From the NCBI RefSeq assembly GCF_964275005.1, contig NC_092685.1, positions 29,348,682 to 29,412,681 of the forward strand: DNA of 64,000 bases, given 5' to 3'. The first letter of the stretch is position 1. Every line of letters begins with the position of its first letter. Shown here piece after piece: positions 12,595 to 26,200 of the stretch. This stretch comes from Diadema setosum. Its lineage: Eukaryota; Echinodermata; Echinoidea; Diadematoida; Diadematidae. A program made the translations under genes and the position numbers. The notes beneath the pieces were generated by a model, which was given only the letters and a program-made list of their open reading frames with translations, was not told the DNA's origin and did not search any database.

Positions 12595-14072
12595 CGAGTG
12601 CTACAAGATGGAGGACTGTACCCTCTTCATCTGCAACTCCTAGGAAATATAAGTTATCATGGGTAGTGGCCCCCTCTGACAGGCCAGTTTGTGTGAAGAT
12701 GCCACAGTTGGATGAGTGCCAGAAGGGCATAAACATGATAAAATATTTGAAATCAGCATCTTTCTGGCTCTCAATCTATGTGACTCGTATGATGAGTCAA
12801 TTTTTGGAAATCAATTAATTGTATGTGCAGCATAATGTTTTGCAGAACAGAATGACAGTTTTTCTTGAATTTCCTCTTTTTTTTTGTTGTTTAATGCTGA
12901 AGGTATAAGCATCAAGCATCACATGTTTTATGAGATGTTTATCACAGGGGCCATTATTTTGTACTACAGGGTGCCATTTCAGTTTGAGACCCTTTCCCCC
13001 TTTGATGTTCTCGGATGAGGACTTTTCTTATTGAAGTACTTTCATGTTTGAAGTACCCTTCATGTCAGAGTTAAAGATGTGATATCATACGGTGCTACAT
13101 ATCAAGTGGCAAATCACTGGCTTGCTCAGTATGCTTTTCATTGATACCTGAATGTCCTGTATGCTACACAAGATTCTTTGCCCATTTGAGTCATTGATGA
13201 TTTAGAATACTACTCGTGGCAAAGGCAAGACAACTCTTTTTAAGGGAGAGGTCATGAATAATGCTATGCAAATTCCATTAAGATATCTGTAAGCATCTCA
13301 CATCTGAAGTATTTGGTAGAGAGAATTGAAAGGTTTTGCTAACTGTGTATGGTATCTGCATGAGTCACAGCTGGTTGAGGTGAATTCATGCAGTCACCAC
13401 TCTACACCCTGCAGACACTGAAACAGCTGGTTTTACTTGTCCTATGTGAAAAAAAAAGAAAAAAAGAAAAGAAGGGAAAATTAATAGAACTTGTGTGCAC
13501 GTGGTTTGTTGCCAGAGGAATAAATCTTCCATAGACTTGTGCTCGTAGCTCACAGGGTACTGTCGAGAGAATCTATGTATTCAAGCTATGTTGATTGCAA
13601 TTGTAAGTGTGAACAACAACAAAAAAAGAGTCACAAATTTCTGCTTTTATGTCAATGCGGGTAATGTATTTATCACCGGCATCATTTCTTGTGTGTTCAC
13701 TCGAAAGAGTAAGCTTTACAGTGGAGAACAGTCTGTGTACAAACAGCTCATTTCAGTGATGTGGGCTCACATGCCCAAGGGCAACAGTAAAACAATTACT
13801 TTTGTAAGCCCTAGGCCATGTGTGTTGTGTGTTGAAAGACAAATTTAATTGCCAAAATAGGAATGTCATGAATCAAATTCATGTTGGAACAGTTGAATCC
13901 ATACCTGATGAAGAAATTCATTTACTGTGATCATTGTACGAGAACATTTGTGCAGTGTCTGCTGATTTTTCTCTGATTTGACAAGATGTTGCATATTGAG
14001 CTATGAGTTGACTTCAATTTGTCTCCCTCTGACAAATGATATTTGTAAGATGACAACTGCTGATCTACATTT

Positions 14073-14290
14073 CTAACAAACATGATGTCTAAAAAAGGAG
14101 CCAGCGGAAATTGAACCTGTCATCTGCTTTCGGGGCAGCGACACTACCATCAGGCCATGCCTGTTTGCCGGCAATGGCACGATGTCACTGCCAGCAACCA
14201 GGGATAGCTTGGTGGTAGTGTCGCTGCCAGGAAAGCAGTAGATGACAGGTTCCATTCCCGCTGGTTCCTTTTTTCCAACATGTTTGTTAA
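14073..14290. repeat. Inverted pair of tRNA-like (SINE-like) sequences
   Basis: Two arms of about 100 bp face each other. From the outside they share AACAAACATG, AAAAAAGGA, CCAGCGG, then a tRNA-like body. In the right arm on the + strand an A-box-like TAGCTTGGTGGTAG, the stretch TGTCGCTGCC and a B-box-like GGTTCCATTCCC are followed by a T run, as in an RNA polymerase III unit. The left arm has the same layout inverted. The tRNA fold is degenerate, so this is a tRNA-derived repeat and not a functional tRNA gene. The arms could form a long RNA hairpin if transcribed within the XPO5 3' UTR. Confidence 0.65.
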
Positions 14291-15028
14291 AATTGTAAAT
14301 TATCAGTTGTAATCTTACAAATTTCATTTGTACAGAGTGAGACCAATCGAAGAAAACTCATATCTCAACCTTCACCCTTGTGCTTGATAATATCTTGCTT
14401 TCATGTTGCATATCGAGAAGATATGAACAAAGGTTTTTAAATCAGTGTGAATAGTGCAATCGTCCTGTTCGTTGCATGGCAACTGTGTACTGAAAATATG
14501 GAATACCACTCATCATTGTATTGATTTGCCATGCTTCTTTCCAATGAACTCAAAGTTTAACATTTGTAAATGCTGCTTTGTGGTGGTTCATGCTTTTCAA
14601 GTCTTGGATTCGGATACACATCCCTGTACTGGAGTCCTCTACAGCTTTGGACTGTTGCTACACAATCCAAAGGGTAGCTTGTGATTGTTCATCGTAATTA
14701 TTTGCAGATCAATTACAAATGAAATACAATCATCCACTCTAAACAGTACTCTCTGGATGAGTCAGTATTAAACATTCTACAGTTTATGACATCAAGTGTG
14801 TATGTGATTTGTGTGACAGAATATCTCAATGAAATGGAGTTTCCAAGAAACTCAAGTGAAATCTGTAACAAGGTATCCTTTCAATTGCTGACAGCTGAAT
14901 TTTGTTTTATTTTGTTTGTGGCTTGTTGTTGGTGCACTCGTTTTGTAATGTATTTCTTTTTCATTTCTCTGTTTGATATTGATCATCACGTGGAATGTCC
15001 TTATGTTGACTGTACATGAATTGTGTAT

Positions 15029-15034
15029 AATAAA
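15029..15034 (+). terminator. XPO5: Poly(A) signal, distal, XPO5
   Basis: Canonical AATAAA in AT-rich sequence 2.4 kb past the XPO5 stop codon, the last one before a run of repeats. A proximal AATAAA at 13519 is the alternative. Confidence 0.45.
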
Positions 15035-15571
15035 GATACACTGAAATAAGCCAGCACTGTTTTTGACTTATTGGCATCGGAACTTTTCACATCAACAGCA
15101 GCTTTTACTGAATGCTACAAAATGACGGGCAAGTGAACTGTAATGACGCTTGCCTACCTGGGTAACAGTAAGTTCTACTAGAATGCACCATGCTCACATA
15201 CTGTATTTGTGCGAGTATTGTTTCGTGCTCTGCCAGGTAAGACAAGTGTTACATGTTTTAAATTCTGTGGAATCAAGACATCAACTGCTGGAACATAATT
15301 ATGGCAACACAAATACATGTATGTGCATGCTTTCTTTTCGCGCTAGTTTCTGGTTGCGCAAAACATCTCAACACCGCAAAAATTTCCACTTTTACAGTAT
15401 AGAGGGGGGAAAAAAAAAATGAAAGGAGGCCTGACCTTGAGGATATATTAGATACAAGTATTGATTTTATCAACTGTTTACAGAGAGCAGTTGACTAAGA
15501 AATCTTCCATTGCACTGCGCTATTGTAGTCCTTTGCATTTGAGTAGGCCAGTATGACTTCTGAATTCTTGT

Positions 15572-15760
15572 ACAGTTGAAACTTGGTACTTGTATAACAA
15601 GGGGGGACATAGCGAGATACCTGAGATAACTAATAGAATTACCCTGTAATAATTCAGGTCCCGTTCCTTTTATGTGCTGTTTTTATCCCTGATATAACAA
15701 GATAACATGATAAAACATGGAAATCTGAAGCAGCTGGTTATAACGAGGTTCCCCTGTAGT
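15572..15760. repeat. pogo/Tigger-like MITE remnant
   Basis: Contains ACTTGGTACTTGTATAACAA at the left and GGTTATAACGAGGTTCCCCT at the right, with ACCTGAGATAAC inside. These resemble decayed ends of elements related to 38846-40232, whose ends read CGTTATAACGAA. No open reading frame of note. Confidence 0.45.
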
Positions 15761-16249
15761 ACCCCAGCTGCTGATAATAATCACCACAAATGTTCACACA
15801 TCAACTGGTCAGAGAATATCAAGCAGACATGCTCATATATCTTTGAAATATTTTAGTCATTTATGATACATTTTTACACTATTTACATATTTAAGTGACA
15901 TTGATAGTTCGACACACTTCTGTTTTGAATCCCTGTGGTCTAATACCAATCTGCCAAATTGCAAGGTGATAAGTGTTGTTACAATTGGTCCTGGGAAAAC
16001 TACAGGTGCTATATGGAATTTAACATCACAGGCACATTAGCATCTTTCTGCAAAACACTCGTCTACTAAACCATCTACGACATCAAGAACCAAGCAACAT
16101 TTTGTCACAATTGATTTGTCGGCAGTCCTTGAATAGCTGTTCATCAGAAAGGTGGCTGATGTAGGGTGGACTTTTTTTTTTTAATGTCAAAATACATCAC
16201 ACTGGAACATAATCATCAAATTGCTATACAGCATGTCCAAAAAAACAAA

Positions 16250-18625
16250 AACAAAAACAACTAGACTCGGAATTTGTCAACACTGACAAATTAGGTGATC
16301 CGATCTATTGGGAGATCAATGATTTGAGTCCTGATCCCAATAGGCATGACCATACAGGTTTCATCTGTGTTGAGAGGACATTGGCCATGTGATGTTTGGA
16401 GTCTCATTTAGAAAAGGGAGTCAGACCTGCCATCTTTGGTACCGAATTCCGTATGCACTAACGAAGATACAGAATGAAGTATATTTGACCTTTGACCCCA
16501 TTTTGCACACCAAAGATGGCATCTGAGCAAAAAGTAGTTATTTTGTGAAATGATTCTTGTAAAATGGTCCTTGCGTGTGCAAAATATGGGAAAGATAGGA
16601 CAAGTATTCACCAAGATACAGGATGAAACATTTATGACCATTGACCCTAATTTACATACCCAAGATGGTGTCCGATCAAGTAGTTCTTATTTTATGAAAT
16701 AATGTACGTAACATGAACTAAACATGTGCAAAATATGGGGGTGATAGAGGCTGTTTTTCTTGAGTTATTGCAAAGAAAGTTGCAGAAAGAAAGAAATATC
16801 TCAATACATCGAAGATAAGCTTTAATTTCAACCAAGTTTTTTAGCATGATCCAGACATTGTATGAAAAACAAAAGGCAAATTTCTAATAGCGCAAAGTCT
16901 CAGCTACAACATATTAAAATCTGGGAGAAATTCACCGAAGGGTAAGTGAGCTAGTGCTCGATAAAGACAATCATGTCAACTTTCACATCTAGAAAAATTC
17001 CCTCCCATAGAGATAACACGTCATAACGAAGATACAGAAAAAAGTACATATGACCTTTGACCCCACTTTGCACAGACAAGATGGCATCTGAGCAAAAAGT
17101 GGTTATTTTGTGAAATGATCCTTGTAACACGGTCTTTACGTGTGCAAAATATGGGAAATATAGGACATGTATTTACTAAGATACAGGATGAAATATGTAT
17201 GACCTTTGACCCTAATTTACATACCCAAGATGGTGTCCGATCAAGTAATTGTTATTTTATGAAATAATGTACGTAACATGAACTAAACATGTGCAAAATA
17301 TGGGGGTGATAGGGGCTGTCTTTCTTGAGTTATTGCAAAAAAAGTTGCAGAAAGGAAGAAATATCTCAATACATCGAAGATAAGCTTTAATTTCAACCAA
17401 ATTTTCTGACGTGATGCCGACGTCGTATGAAACAATAAAGGGCCCAATGACGATAGCCCAAAGTCTCAGCTACAACATACTAAAATTTGGAAGAAATTCA
17501 CCGAAGCATAAGTGCGATAGTGCTCGAGAAAGATAGTCATGTCAATTTTCATTTCCAGAAAAACTGCACTCCCATAGAGATAACACGTAAACTGGTCAAA
17601 TTTGACAAGATTACTTTGAATCCATTTTTACGAGGTGATGCCGTCATCCAATCAAAATGCTGTTATTAAATTAATGAAAGAGCATTTAATAAGCTACAAC
17701 ATACTGAAATTTGTGTGAAAATTGGCAAAGGATAAGTGAGATACGCTCGAGTGAACTTGAAATTTGATGACATCATTTTGAAAATTTACTTTTTTTACTT
17801 CATTAAGAAATTTGATATCTTTTAATCATTTTTTCAGTATCGCCAACCCATGAAATGATATGTACAACTCATCAGCTTTCAAAATATGTAAAGAAAATGG
17901 GGGGTCACCGTCCATCCTGACGAGTAAAATCGGATTTAAAATTGGCGGTTTTTTGGCATCGTTGCACTGTATATCGCCATTGACGTGCGCGCGGAATTTC
18001 AACTTTGACAGGCCCGTATGACGTCATATTGAGTCGGATTGACTTGAAACTTAGTAGAAACATTCCTTGACATTTCAGACATCCGATCCGTGTGAAAAAA
18101 CGGGAAATTTCTATTGCATATGAGCTGTGCGTGCGTATATGTGCGCGCGCGTACGCGTCCGTCCAATTTTTTCAATTTTTCAAAAAATGCTCCAAATGGT
18201 CTGAAACGTGTGCAAAAAAAATTTGAGCTCGATTTGAGCATACAAATATTTCAACGCGCGCGTACGCGCACTTTTTAATACTAAATGTGAATTTTAATAA
18301 TATGAGTAGAATGCGATTGACTTGAAATATATGTGATGTAAATTTCATTGAAAAATTCCTTTCCATTAATGAGATATGCATGAAAATGTGTTTTCATATA
18401 ATGACGTCATAGTGACGTCACGGTTGACTGATCACTATGATTTTATAAAATTTGTCGACTTTGGGACACGATACATATATGGTATAATTTTGAAATTGAT
18501 AGGAGGAACACTTTCTGAGCTAATCGAAACACAACTTTTGAGGAGAAATAAAGAAGAAGAAAAAGAAGAACAAAGAATCCGTACAGATACAGAAGGTGAT
18601 CCGAGAGGATACTCGGATCACCTAA
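16250..18625. repeat. Composite repeat with two ~563-bp direct units and a terminal hairpin
   Basis: A unit of about 563 bp occurs twice, near 16453-17000 and 17020-17560, well conserved (compare GTTGCAGAAAG at 16781 and 17344). Each unit holds two half-units about 152 bp apart carrying TGACCTTTGACCC or a variant, followed by CCAAGATGG-type sequence. The right end is a perfect 12-bp-stem hairpin (18594-18623, AGGTGATCCGAG / CTCGGATCACCT), and AGGTGATCCGA also occurs near the left end. No transposase is seen. It fills the XPO5-DYNC2LI1 spacer; the superfamily is unknown. Confidence 0.65.
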
Positions 18626-19697
18626 AAAAACGAAACGAGTTTCATAGCCATTCTTTGCGATCATAATCATAGATTTGCTTCATGAGATGTTTATGAATGG
18701 AAAGATAACTTGTCATCTTTGATTTGATTCACATCTCATTGTTCATAATTCATGCAGGACTGAGTTTGAACAAAGAACAGTGGTGTTCCCCAGTTTTCAT
18801 TTGCACATGCAAATAGTGACTTTGAGTAAAGGAGAAACACAGAGCGTCCCTGTACCATCAAAGTCTGTCATCTCACACAAGGGGAAAAAGCGGCATGATA
18901 TCATGAACCAAAAAATTGATGGGGAAAAAAAAAATGAATTCATGTAAATTCTACACACAAGGTGATCGATATATGTTGTACCTCTAATGCATTAACCAGA
19001 TAAGAAGGTTCATGCAAGTCATATGAGAACAGAGGAATTTCTTCTCTTGGGGATTTAAGACCAATATACCTCCTTGTTCAGTGACATCATCTTAAACAAC
19101 AGCTCTCGGCCTCTTATGTGTAACATGTAACACAGCCCTTCTAAATATACTCCTGACGTAATGTCTCTGATTGTTAATTCCCGTTTTCTGCAGGAAATTA
19201 TCGAACTTTTTGTGTCCTGGCTGGGACCTAAAATTATTTTGACTTTGTTACAATTTGCCTGCCAGCTCGCCGAGAGCTGTAGAATGTTACACAAAGTGAA
19301 CTTTGCAACCAGAAACAATGAAATACATTTGACAATGTGATTTCAACTAATTTGCCGTTGTGTTTCTGAGTGTGTCATCATGTCTACTTGTTCTGATATG
19401 TGTTCATGATCGAATTCTTTGCAGGGCCTCACATGGGTTTCCACTCTGCCAAATACACTAGTGCCACCACGTGAACAGGCTCTGTGGACTACAGCTTTTC
19501 ATGATAGCAACTGCCACATACTAGTAGTGATCCACATGTCTCCATGACTACATAATAACATCATACAGCACAGCTAAACTTGTGTCTCTGCCCCCAGTGC
19601 TGCAGTGACATTCATGATACAATCATCTTTGATCTTGTTACTCCCTCTCTACACTTACATTGCTGTCAAAATGATGTGTAGATGTGCTACTGTGACG

Positions 19698-19869
19698 AGG
19701 GGTCTGTTTCATGAAAATCCTATGACAGACTTTTCACTCAGAAGACACAACACTTATGAGAGACTTCACGAAATGGATTTGAAAGTCTCATATAGCTACT
19801 TATGAGTGACTTTGGCCCACCTGAGATTTATGTAAAGACTTATGTGATGACTTCACGAAACGGACCCCT
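19698..19869. mobile_element. MITE with AGGGGTCYGTTTC termini
   Basis: Inverted ends AGGGGTCTGTTTCATGAA and TTCACGAAACGGACCCCT, about 170 bp apart. The interior repeats ACTTATGAG / GACTTCACGAAA motifs. Non-coding, in the XPO5-DYNC2LI1 spacer. Confidence 0.7.
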
Positions 19870-20004
19870 GGTCTCACAAGCACTTTAAAGCAAATGCAAA
19901 TTACACTGATTGCAGTTACTGCCAAAGCAGCTGTCCAGGGCAACAAGCAATCAACTACGAATGATGACCTCCAATGTCTTCGCCATGGTAACAAGTGTCA
20001 AAAT

Positions 20005-20194
20005 AAGGGAAACCTTGTTACAACGAGCTCGCTTACAGCGAGGTACCACTTTTAGCAAGGTGAATTCAGCAGTCTCAATTTTCCAATACTGTACTTAGCT
20101 GGTCTATTTTTTTAGTACGTTTACAATAACGTACAGGCCTGATGAACAAGGTGAAATCGGCGGTCCCGGCGACCTCGTTACGACAAGTTTCCCT
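20005..20194. mobile_element. MITE with AAGGGAAACCTTGTTAC termini
   Basis: Inverted ends AAGGGAAACCTTGTTACAAC and CTCGTTACGACAAGTTTCCCT, about 190 bp long. CGAGCTCGCTTACAGCGAGG near the left end forms an extra small hairpin. Related in style to the pogo-like ends at 38846 and 40232. It lies 75 bp past the DYNC2LI1 stop codon, probably in its 3' UTR. Confidence 0.65.
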
Positions 20195-20267
20195 ACACAA
20201 TCATTCTGACTCTACAAGAACATCAAACTTCTCCACAAATGGGACCCCGGGATGCTGCTGTTGCTGA

Positions 20268-23200
20268 TCATAACCTGAGTGTCCCATCCCCTGAAGGACC
20301 CCCAGTCTTGTTCTCCTTGGCTCTCCTCTCTGCTTGGCGCCTGTACCTCTCCAGCTCCTGGGTTTATAATAAAGTGAAAGAGACATAAGAGCCACAAGCG
20401 AGAAAAAGACTTCCAAACATGGAATATTGTATATGCCAGAAATAGTGAGTCTAATATTTTGCGAATCAGGACTTCCAGACATTTTTCACGAGTGACTAAA
20501 TTTACAATTGTGGAATACAGCAATGGACAGAGAAATATACACATGCACGTTGAATTCATGTTGGGATCAGAGTTAATGTTTTCACATGTTATGAAATTTG
20601 TGAATAGCAGCCAACTTGTGAGATTCGCAAAAATAAAATCCCCATGAGGTAAATGGCATATTCAGTATTGGTGTGAAGAGAGCTGGTATATAACAAAAGA
20701 CTTTAAAGAGCACAAACTTTCTTTCTTTAGTCTCTTTTGTACAGGTCTGTTGCTTGGTGGGATCCCTCTCAGGTTAGGTGGTGTGGAAGTTTCAAGATAT
20801 GATTTAGTAAGAAATTACAAGAAATTTATCACACTGAACACTCTGGAGAAAGAAGGCAAGGCAGGCCAACTGATTGTGTGCTTCAATCTGATTATCACAT
20901 AGATTTACTGCTTGGATTTTTTTCTTGCAAAGATTCCACCTACCTTGTTTTTCTGTTCCCTCATGTTATCCACGGCTGCTTCTGCATACTGAGGGTCCTT
21001 GGATGGGTCCTCCACTATAGCCTTGATGGTGCTCTGTGAATGCAAAAGTTTTTAATACACAGGGATCTTTATCTCCTCAACCACACATACAATACCCAAT
21101 GCAGGTGACTCTCGTTATAACAAAGTCAAGTCCTTAAGACCAGCGCTTTTCATTCTTTATATTGAAATTTTATATTACAAGGATTTTGTACTAGGATTTT
21201 GTACTATCGACTTTAAATATAATAATTTTGGGACCTGAATTTTTACTTTGTTGCAAACAAATTGTTTACCCATTGACGATGAGTCCCAAATATATACTCG
21301 GGCAAGGGTCTATGGGAAATGTGTGTTGTAGCAAAATCAGCCCGTCCTTATCTAATGGATACAGAAGCCCCCTATACAATGTACTTATCTAATACTTTTC
21401 TAAAAGCCATATTCCACTTTGAGAGTGACAGTGGCAGAGATGGTGTTTTTGTTTTTGTTTTTTCCTGACTGAGAAACAAAAAGCATACCATAATATAGAA
21501 ATAGGATTGCTTCATTATGGCAAGTTCAGGATCAACAAAACAATCACATGCTTGCAGTTCTGATATCGATATGGGAAAGTTTGACATGAAACAGTCATTC
21601 TTTTGAGAATGACGATTAGAAGCATTTTCTAACTGCCATATTAGGTACCTAATTACTCATAGATATACTATTACTTATATGCACAATACATGAGGCATCT
21701 TAGCTTGAGCAATCAGAATTTATCTGTCACAAAGGAAAGGTTCATTCATTTATTTCCACAATAAATGATGTGTGGAAAATTGAAGTTGAGCATGATTGAC
21801 CATAAAAAACAAAAAAACAAAGTGCTTCAGTATCTTTGACAATCAAATTGGCTTTTAAGATACTGAACTATCACACTGCAATATTATCCTGACTTTTTTC
21901 ACTCATTTGATAAGATGCATTCAATGACTTGACAAACACTTGACTTCCACACTCAACTGCCCAAAAGTCGGGTCAATCTAATCGATCAGCTGGTTCTCAA
22001 CAGATTACATGCCACGAGGCTATTAAATGATCCTGTACAAAGAATGTTCAAAGATTGACTCACCTTCTGAGGGAAATATGAGGTAAATGCATGCTTCCAC
22101 AGATCCAGAGGGGTCCTAGCGTTGGACCTTCCAAGGTCATCATCTGCCACTGGTGGCAAGCCTGATATAATTGAAAAGCCAAACAAAATATAGAAATCCT
22201 GTTATCTCTCTCTTTTTCTCTCTGTCCCCATTCCAATTATCTTGTATGTATGTTGGAGAAGAGCCAAAATGTATGAAACAAATCTTATCGCAATAGTCAA
22301 CACTTTGCATTTACCATCTGAGATGGAACTCATCCCTTTAAAGGGTGTGTACAGTTCTGGCTGCGGTGAGGATTTAGCTTTTAACGTTTTGCGAGATATT
22401 CAGAAACCACTGTATGAGATGTCAAAGAGCATGCAAATCTAATGGGTATCTAAAGTCTGTTTGATGAATATCGATTTTGAAATGGCTGAGATATCCAAAA
22501 ACAAGGTGAAACAAAGAGATCCTAATAAAAGGCGTGGCCCGTCACCTTTTATTATTATCACTTTTTTTATATCCCAGCCATTTGAAAACCAATTTTCAGC
22601 AAATAAACGTTGAATCCTTCTTAAAATTACATGCTCTTTCACATTTCATAAGAGGTTTCTCATTATCTCACTTAGGAATGTTCAAAACATGAATCCCCAC
22701 CTCAACCAGTACTGTACAGTCCCTTTAAATATGCTCACAATCCCCCCCCCCCAAAAAAAAGAGCTTTATTGAACACAGCTATGTGGTATCTTGGTACATG
22801 TGTACCTCCAAGACCACATCTCTCATATTAATGGTTTGTATACAAGAGGATGTAAAATAGACTCTGCCCATAGATGAGGTTTCCATGACATCATCAAGCC
22901 ATGCTGAGGGGCAAAAGCTGTGCATGGGGGCCCCCATATACAAGTGGACAAGCGCAAAAGCGTTACATCCCAAGTCTCATTATCGCAGGATTCTATCACG
23001 CCAACCAGGAAGGCTGGTATGCTGTATGCATATCACGCACCAGAGTTATGCTCTCAATACACACATGATTTGTTTTTGCCCCTCAGGCAACGCATTTTGT
23101 GACATCACAGAACCTAGTGTATTAACAAAGTTTTACATGTGGATTCAATACATCACACATTTAAATTATGGAAATTCAAACTAAGTACATCGTAGTTCAA

Positions 23201-26200
23201 GGGACAAACCAATTTGCTCCATGGAATCCATTCCAAATGGCACAGACAGAGGTTTATTGGGGTCCACAGACATGCTCTTCAAGCTGGAAAAATGCAACAA
23301 AGAGAACCAAGACATGACTAATACAGATGATGACTAACCCCAAAGATAAGCTCACAAAAGAATATCATTTACTCTGGCAAATAAAACATTTACTGAGGAA
23401 ACACATTGTTTTTAAATAGCATCAGATAATGATACATATAGTATCCATCCTGTCTAATCAAATGTAGTTGTAGTTTCAGACAGTGGTAGAAATCACTGAG
23501 CCAAACACTTTAATGAAAAAGTAGGATAGTTTCATATACAATAGTAAAAGGAGAGATAAACGTTGTCCACCAAAACATAGTTTGCCATCCTGTAGGCCTA
23601 AATCTTGCTTGGAAAATGACAACTATCAGACTGGGCCAATGCTACTTGTTCCTTATGGATAACCCAGAGAGATTGATGAGATGCCCTCCTTTGCAATGTT
23701 TGTTGTGTCGTTAAATTTATCCTCAGTGGCCATTATACTGTTATTTGTGTGTGCATGCTGCGCTGTACAGCAGGTTCAAGAGTGTAGCCAATAAGAGGTG
23801 CTAAAGTGATTCATATGTGCTCTTTTTATTTGATCATTATTATTAGTATTTTTGCTAATGCACAAGAGTGCATTATATAGTGTGCAGCAAAACAGCATAA
23901 CTGCACTGTGCATTTATCCTGTAGCAGAGTACCAATCACTCTATGTAGCTGTTTCAATAGCAAAATGTACTGTGCACGTGGCAAGAAACTTAACGATTGC
24001 TTTGATTTGCACGGATGTCTGAACAGGAAATTGAAGAGCGGCCCAATTGTATTGCGATTTAAAGTTTTACCAGGTGATATCATAGTACATAGACCCATTC
24101 ATAAAACAAATAATGCACAGATTTCAGCAGTGAGCAGGCAAATTACTGGAGTTTGGATGACTTTTACTCTACTCCTCTCACCTCAGAGTTGTTCCAAATG
24201 CTAGATGGCTGACCAGATTCTTTGTCCTTGACATGAGATTGTCTGTCTTGTTGCTGCAAAACTAGATCATGCAAATAAAGCTGCAATCAGGACCAGAATA
24301 AAAACTGCCAAGAAATAGTCAAGTTATTTAGTGATATTTTGACACTACATAGTGTTAAGTGGTGGGATGACTTTATCCTGCAATTACTGTTTAGGTGAGA
24401 TTCTTCTTGCATTGTTACATTGTCCTATGCCATATTAGGGTTTAGGGTCTAGGTAATCTTTCTCCCTTTTTTTTTTTTTTGGGGGGGGGGTCATTAATGT
24501 GATGTTCTATGAGAATATTGAACATTTATTCAATTCATTCCTCTTCATATTTCTTAACTGAAAACTCATTTCACTATGTGCAATATTTTGATATTCTACA
24601 AACTCAATAAACTGACTTCATGCCTGACCATTCACATTAATCAATATCACATCAAAAGCATAATACATAATGTAACTTCGAATGGTAGTGCATGCTCGGA
24701 AAATACTATTCTGTTAAAATAACGCTCGATGGCAACTCTTCTACAGGACAAATAATATCAAACTCTTCTTCAACACAAATGGAAAATGTTACCTGCAAAG
24801 CTGCTCCATAATTATGTGCGATGAATCTCAGAGTTTTAGCAATGACCTTCCTCTTTTCTGGATCAAAGTCCTTGCAAAAGATACAGATAAAGAGAGAACC
24901 ACATTTTAGACCAGACGGATTGATCATCCATTAGTCTGCAAAGTCTTATTCCAGGTCACGGTGTCCAGTTTAGTTTGACATTTTGAATTGTCTGTATGCA
25001 AGTAAAGTTTACTGATGTTAAACTGCAAAAATATACGGCTTGTCATTGCATCAAGGATACCTAGTGTAAGATAACAGTTCTAGCAATATAAAAACTCAAT
25101 GTACTTAAAGGTCTTGTTAACCTTTGGGAACAGTGATTTAAAAATCTTTCAAGATATGACATTTAATGTGTATGTGTAGGTCTGTTGTACCACAAAACAT
25201 CCTATCATATAAAATGTTCGCGATAAAGCCTAAAATATAAGGAGATATCTGTATTGTTTACATTTTGTATATTTAAAACTACTTAACATTGATTTTACCA
25301 ATTCAAATTCTTACAGTGGTTGTTTCTATCCATAACTCACATTTTAGACCTATTGTACAGCACTAATGCTGGGTTTTTGTTTCATCTGCAAATGGTAAAT
25401 TATGCCTTTAAACTGTGACTGAGAAATGCTGATCTGTGATCCAGTGATGCATTAGTTAAATCCTGAAGAAAACGGTACCATGCACTTTAGAACTGCAGAT
25501 GACAAACTCACTCTTTAATGGTATATTCAAAAGTGACACTTTAACACCCCAAAAGTTACAATGACAAATGTATCATGTTTATCAACTAGAAAATTTGGTT
25601 CTTATCTGGTAAATGATATACCTGTATTTAATCATTTGATGACAATCAGGATCAAAGTTTGGGAAGAGTTCATTTATGATCCCTTCTACCCAAAAATGCA
25701 TGGATGCAAAAGTAAAAGAAGAGCATTTTTATTAGACTACAACAGGGGATATATCTTCAAGATCTTACCTGATAGACATCATACTTTGAGCCAATAATGA
25801 CCAACGGGAGTGGGAATGGATCGATCATGTCTCTGTCCTACAAAATGAGAATGTAATGGAACAAGGAAGTCAACATGAGGGCTTGTATTGGACATCATTT
25901 TTACCAAGAAAAATCTGTTAAGACATACAGTAAAGCATAAATCAGTTGCTAATTTGCACATTGAATAGCAGCAGTTTTAATTGTATCAGAGTCTACCTTT
26001 TGAAAACTAACACCTACTTTGAGATGCTATTGTAAAATTTGCAAATAATTTTGCGACATAATACTGCTCCTCCACTGAAGTGACTACATCACATCAATGT
26101 GCCAATGTTTCACTTCAAAACGTTTTGCCTAAATCTATTGGAAGGCATAGTCTCATGTAACATTATTTACCGCTACAAGTGTATATAAATATAATTATAT

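Larger units (their letters stand above)
12595..15034 (+). other. XPO5: Likely XPO5 3' UTR
   Basis: The 2.4 kb after the XPO5 stop has no coding exon that I can support on either strand. Poly(A) signals AATAAA occur at 13519-13524 and 15029-15034, so a short and a long 3' UTR are both possible. An inverted tRNA-like repeat sits at 14073-14290, inside the long form only. The extent is inferred from the poly(A) signals, not from transcripts. Confidence 0.5.

Noticed and set aside
14196-14275. Functional tRNA gene
   Set aside because: A-box and B-box resemblance is present, but the acceptor and T stems do not pair properly and it is one arm of a repeat.
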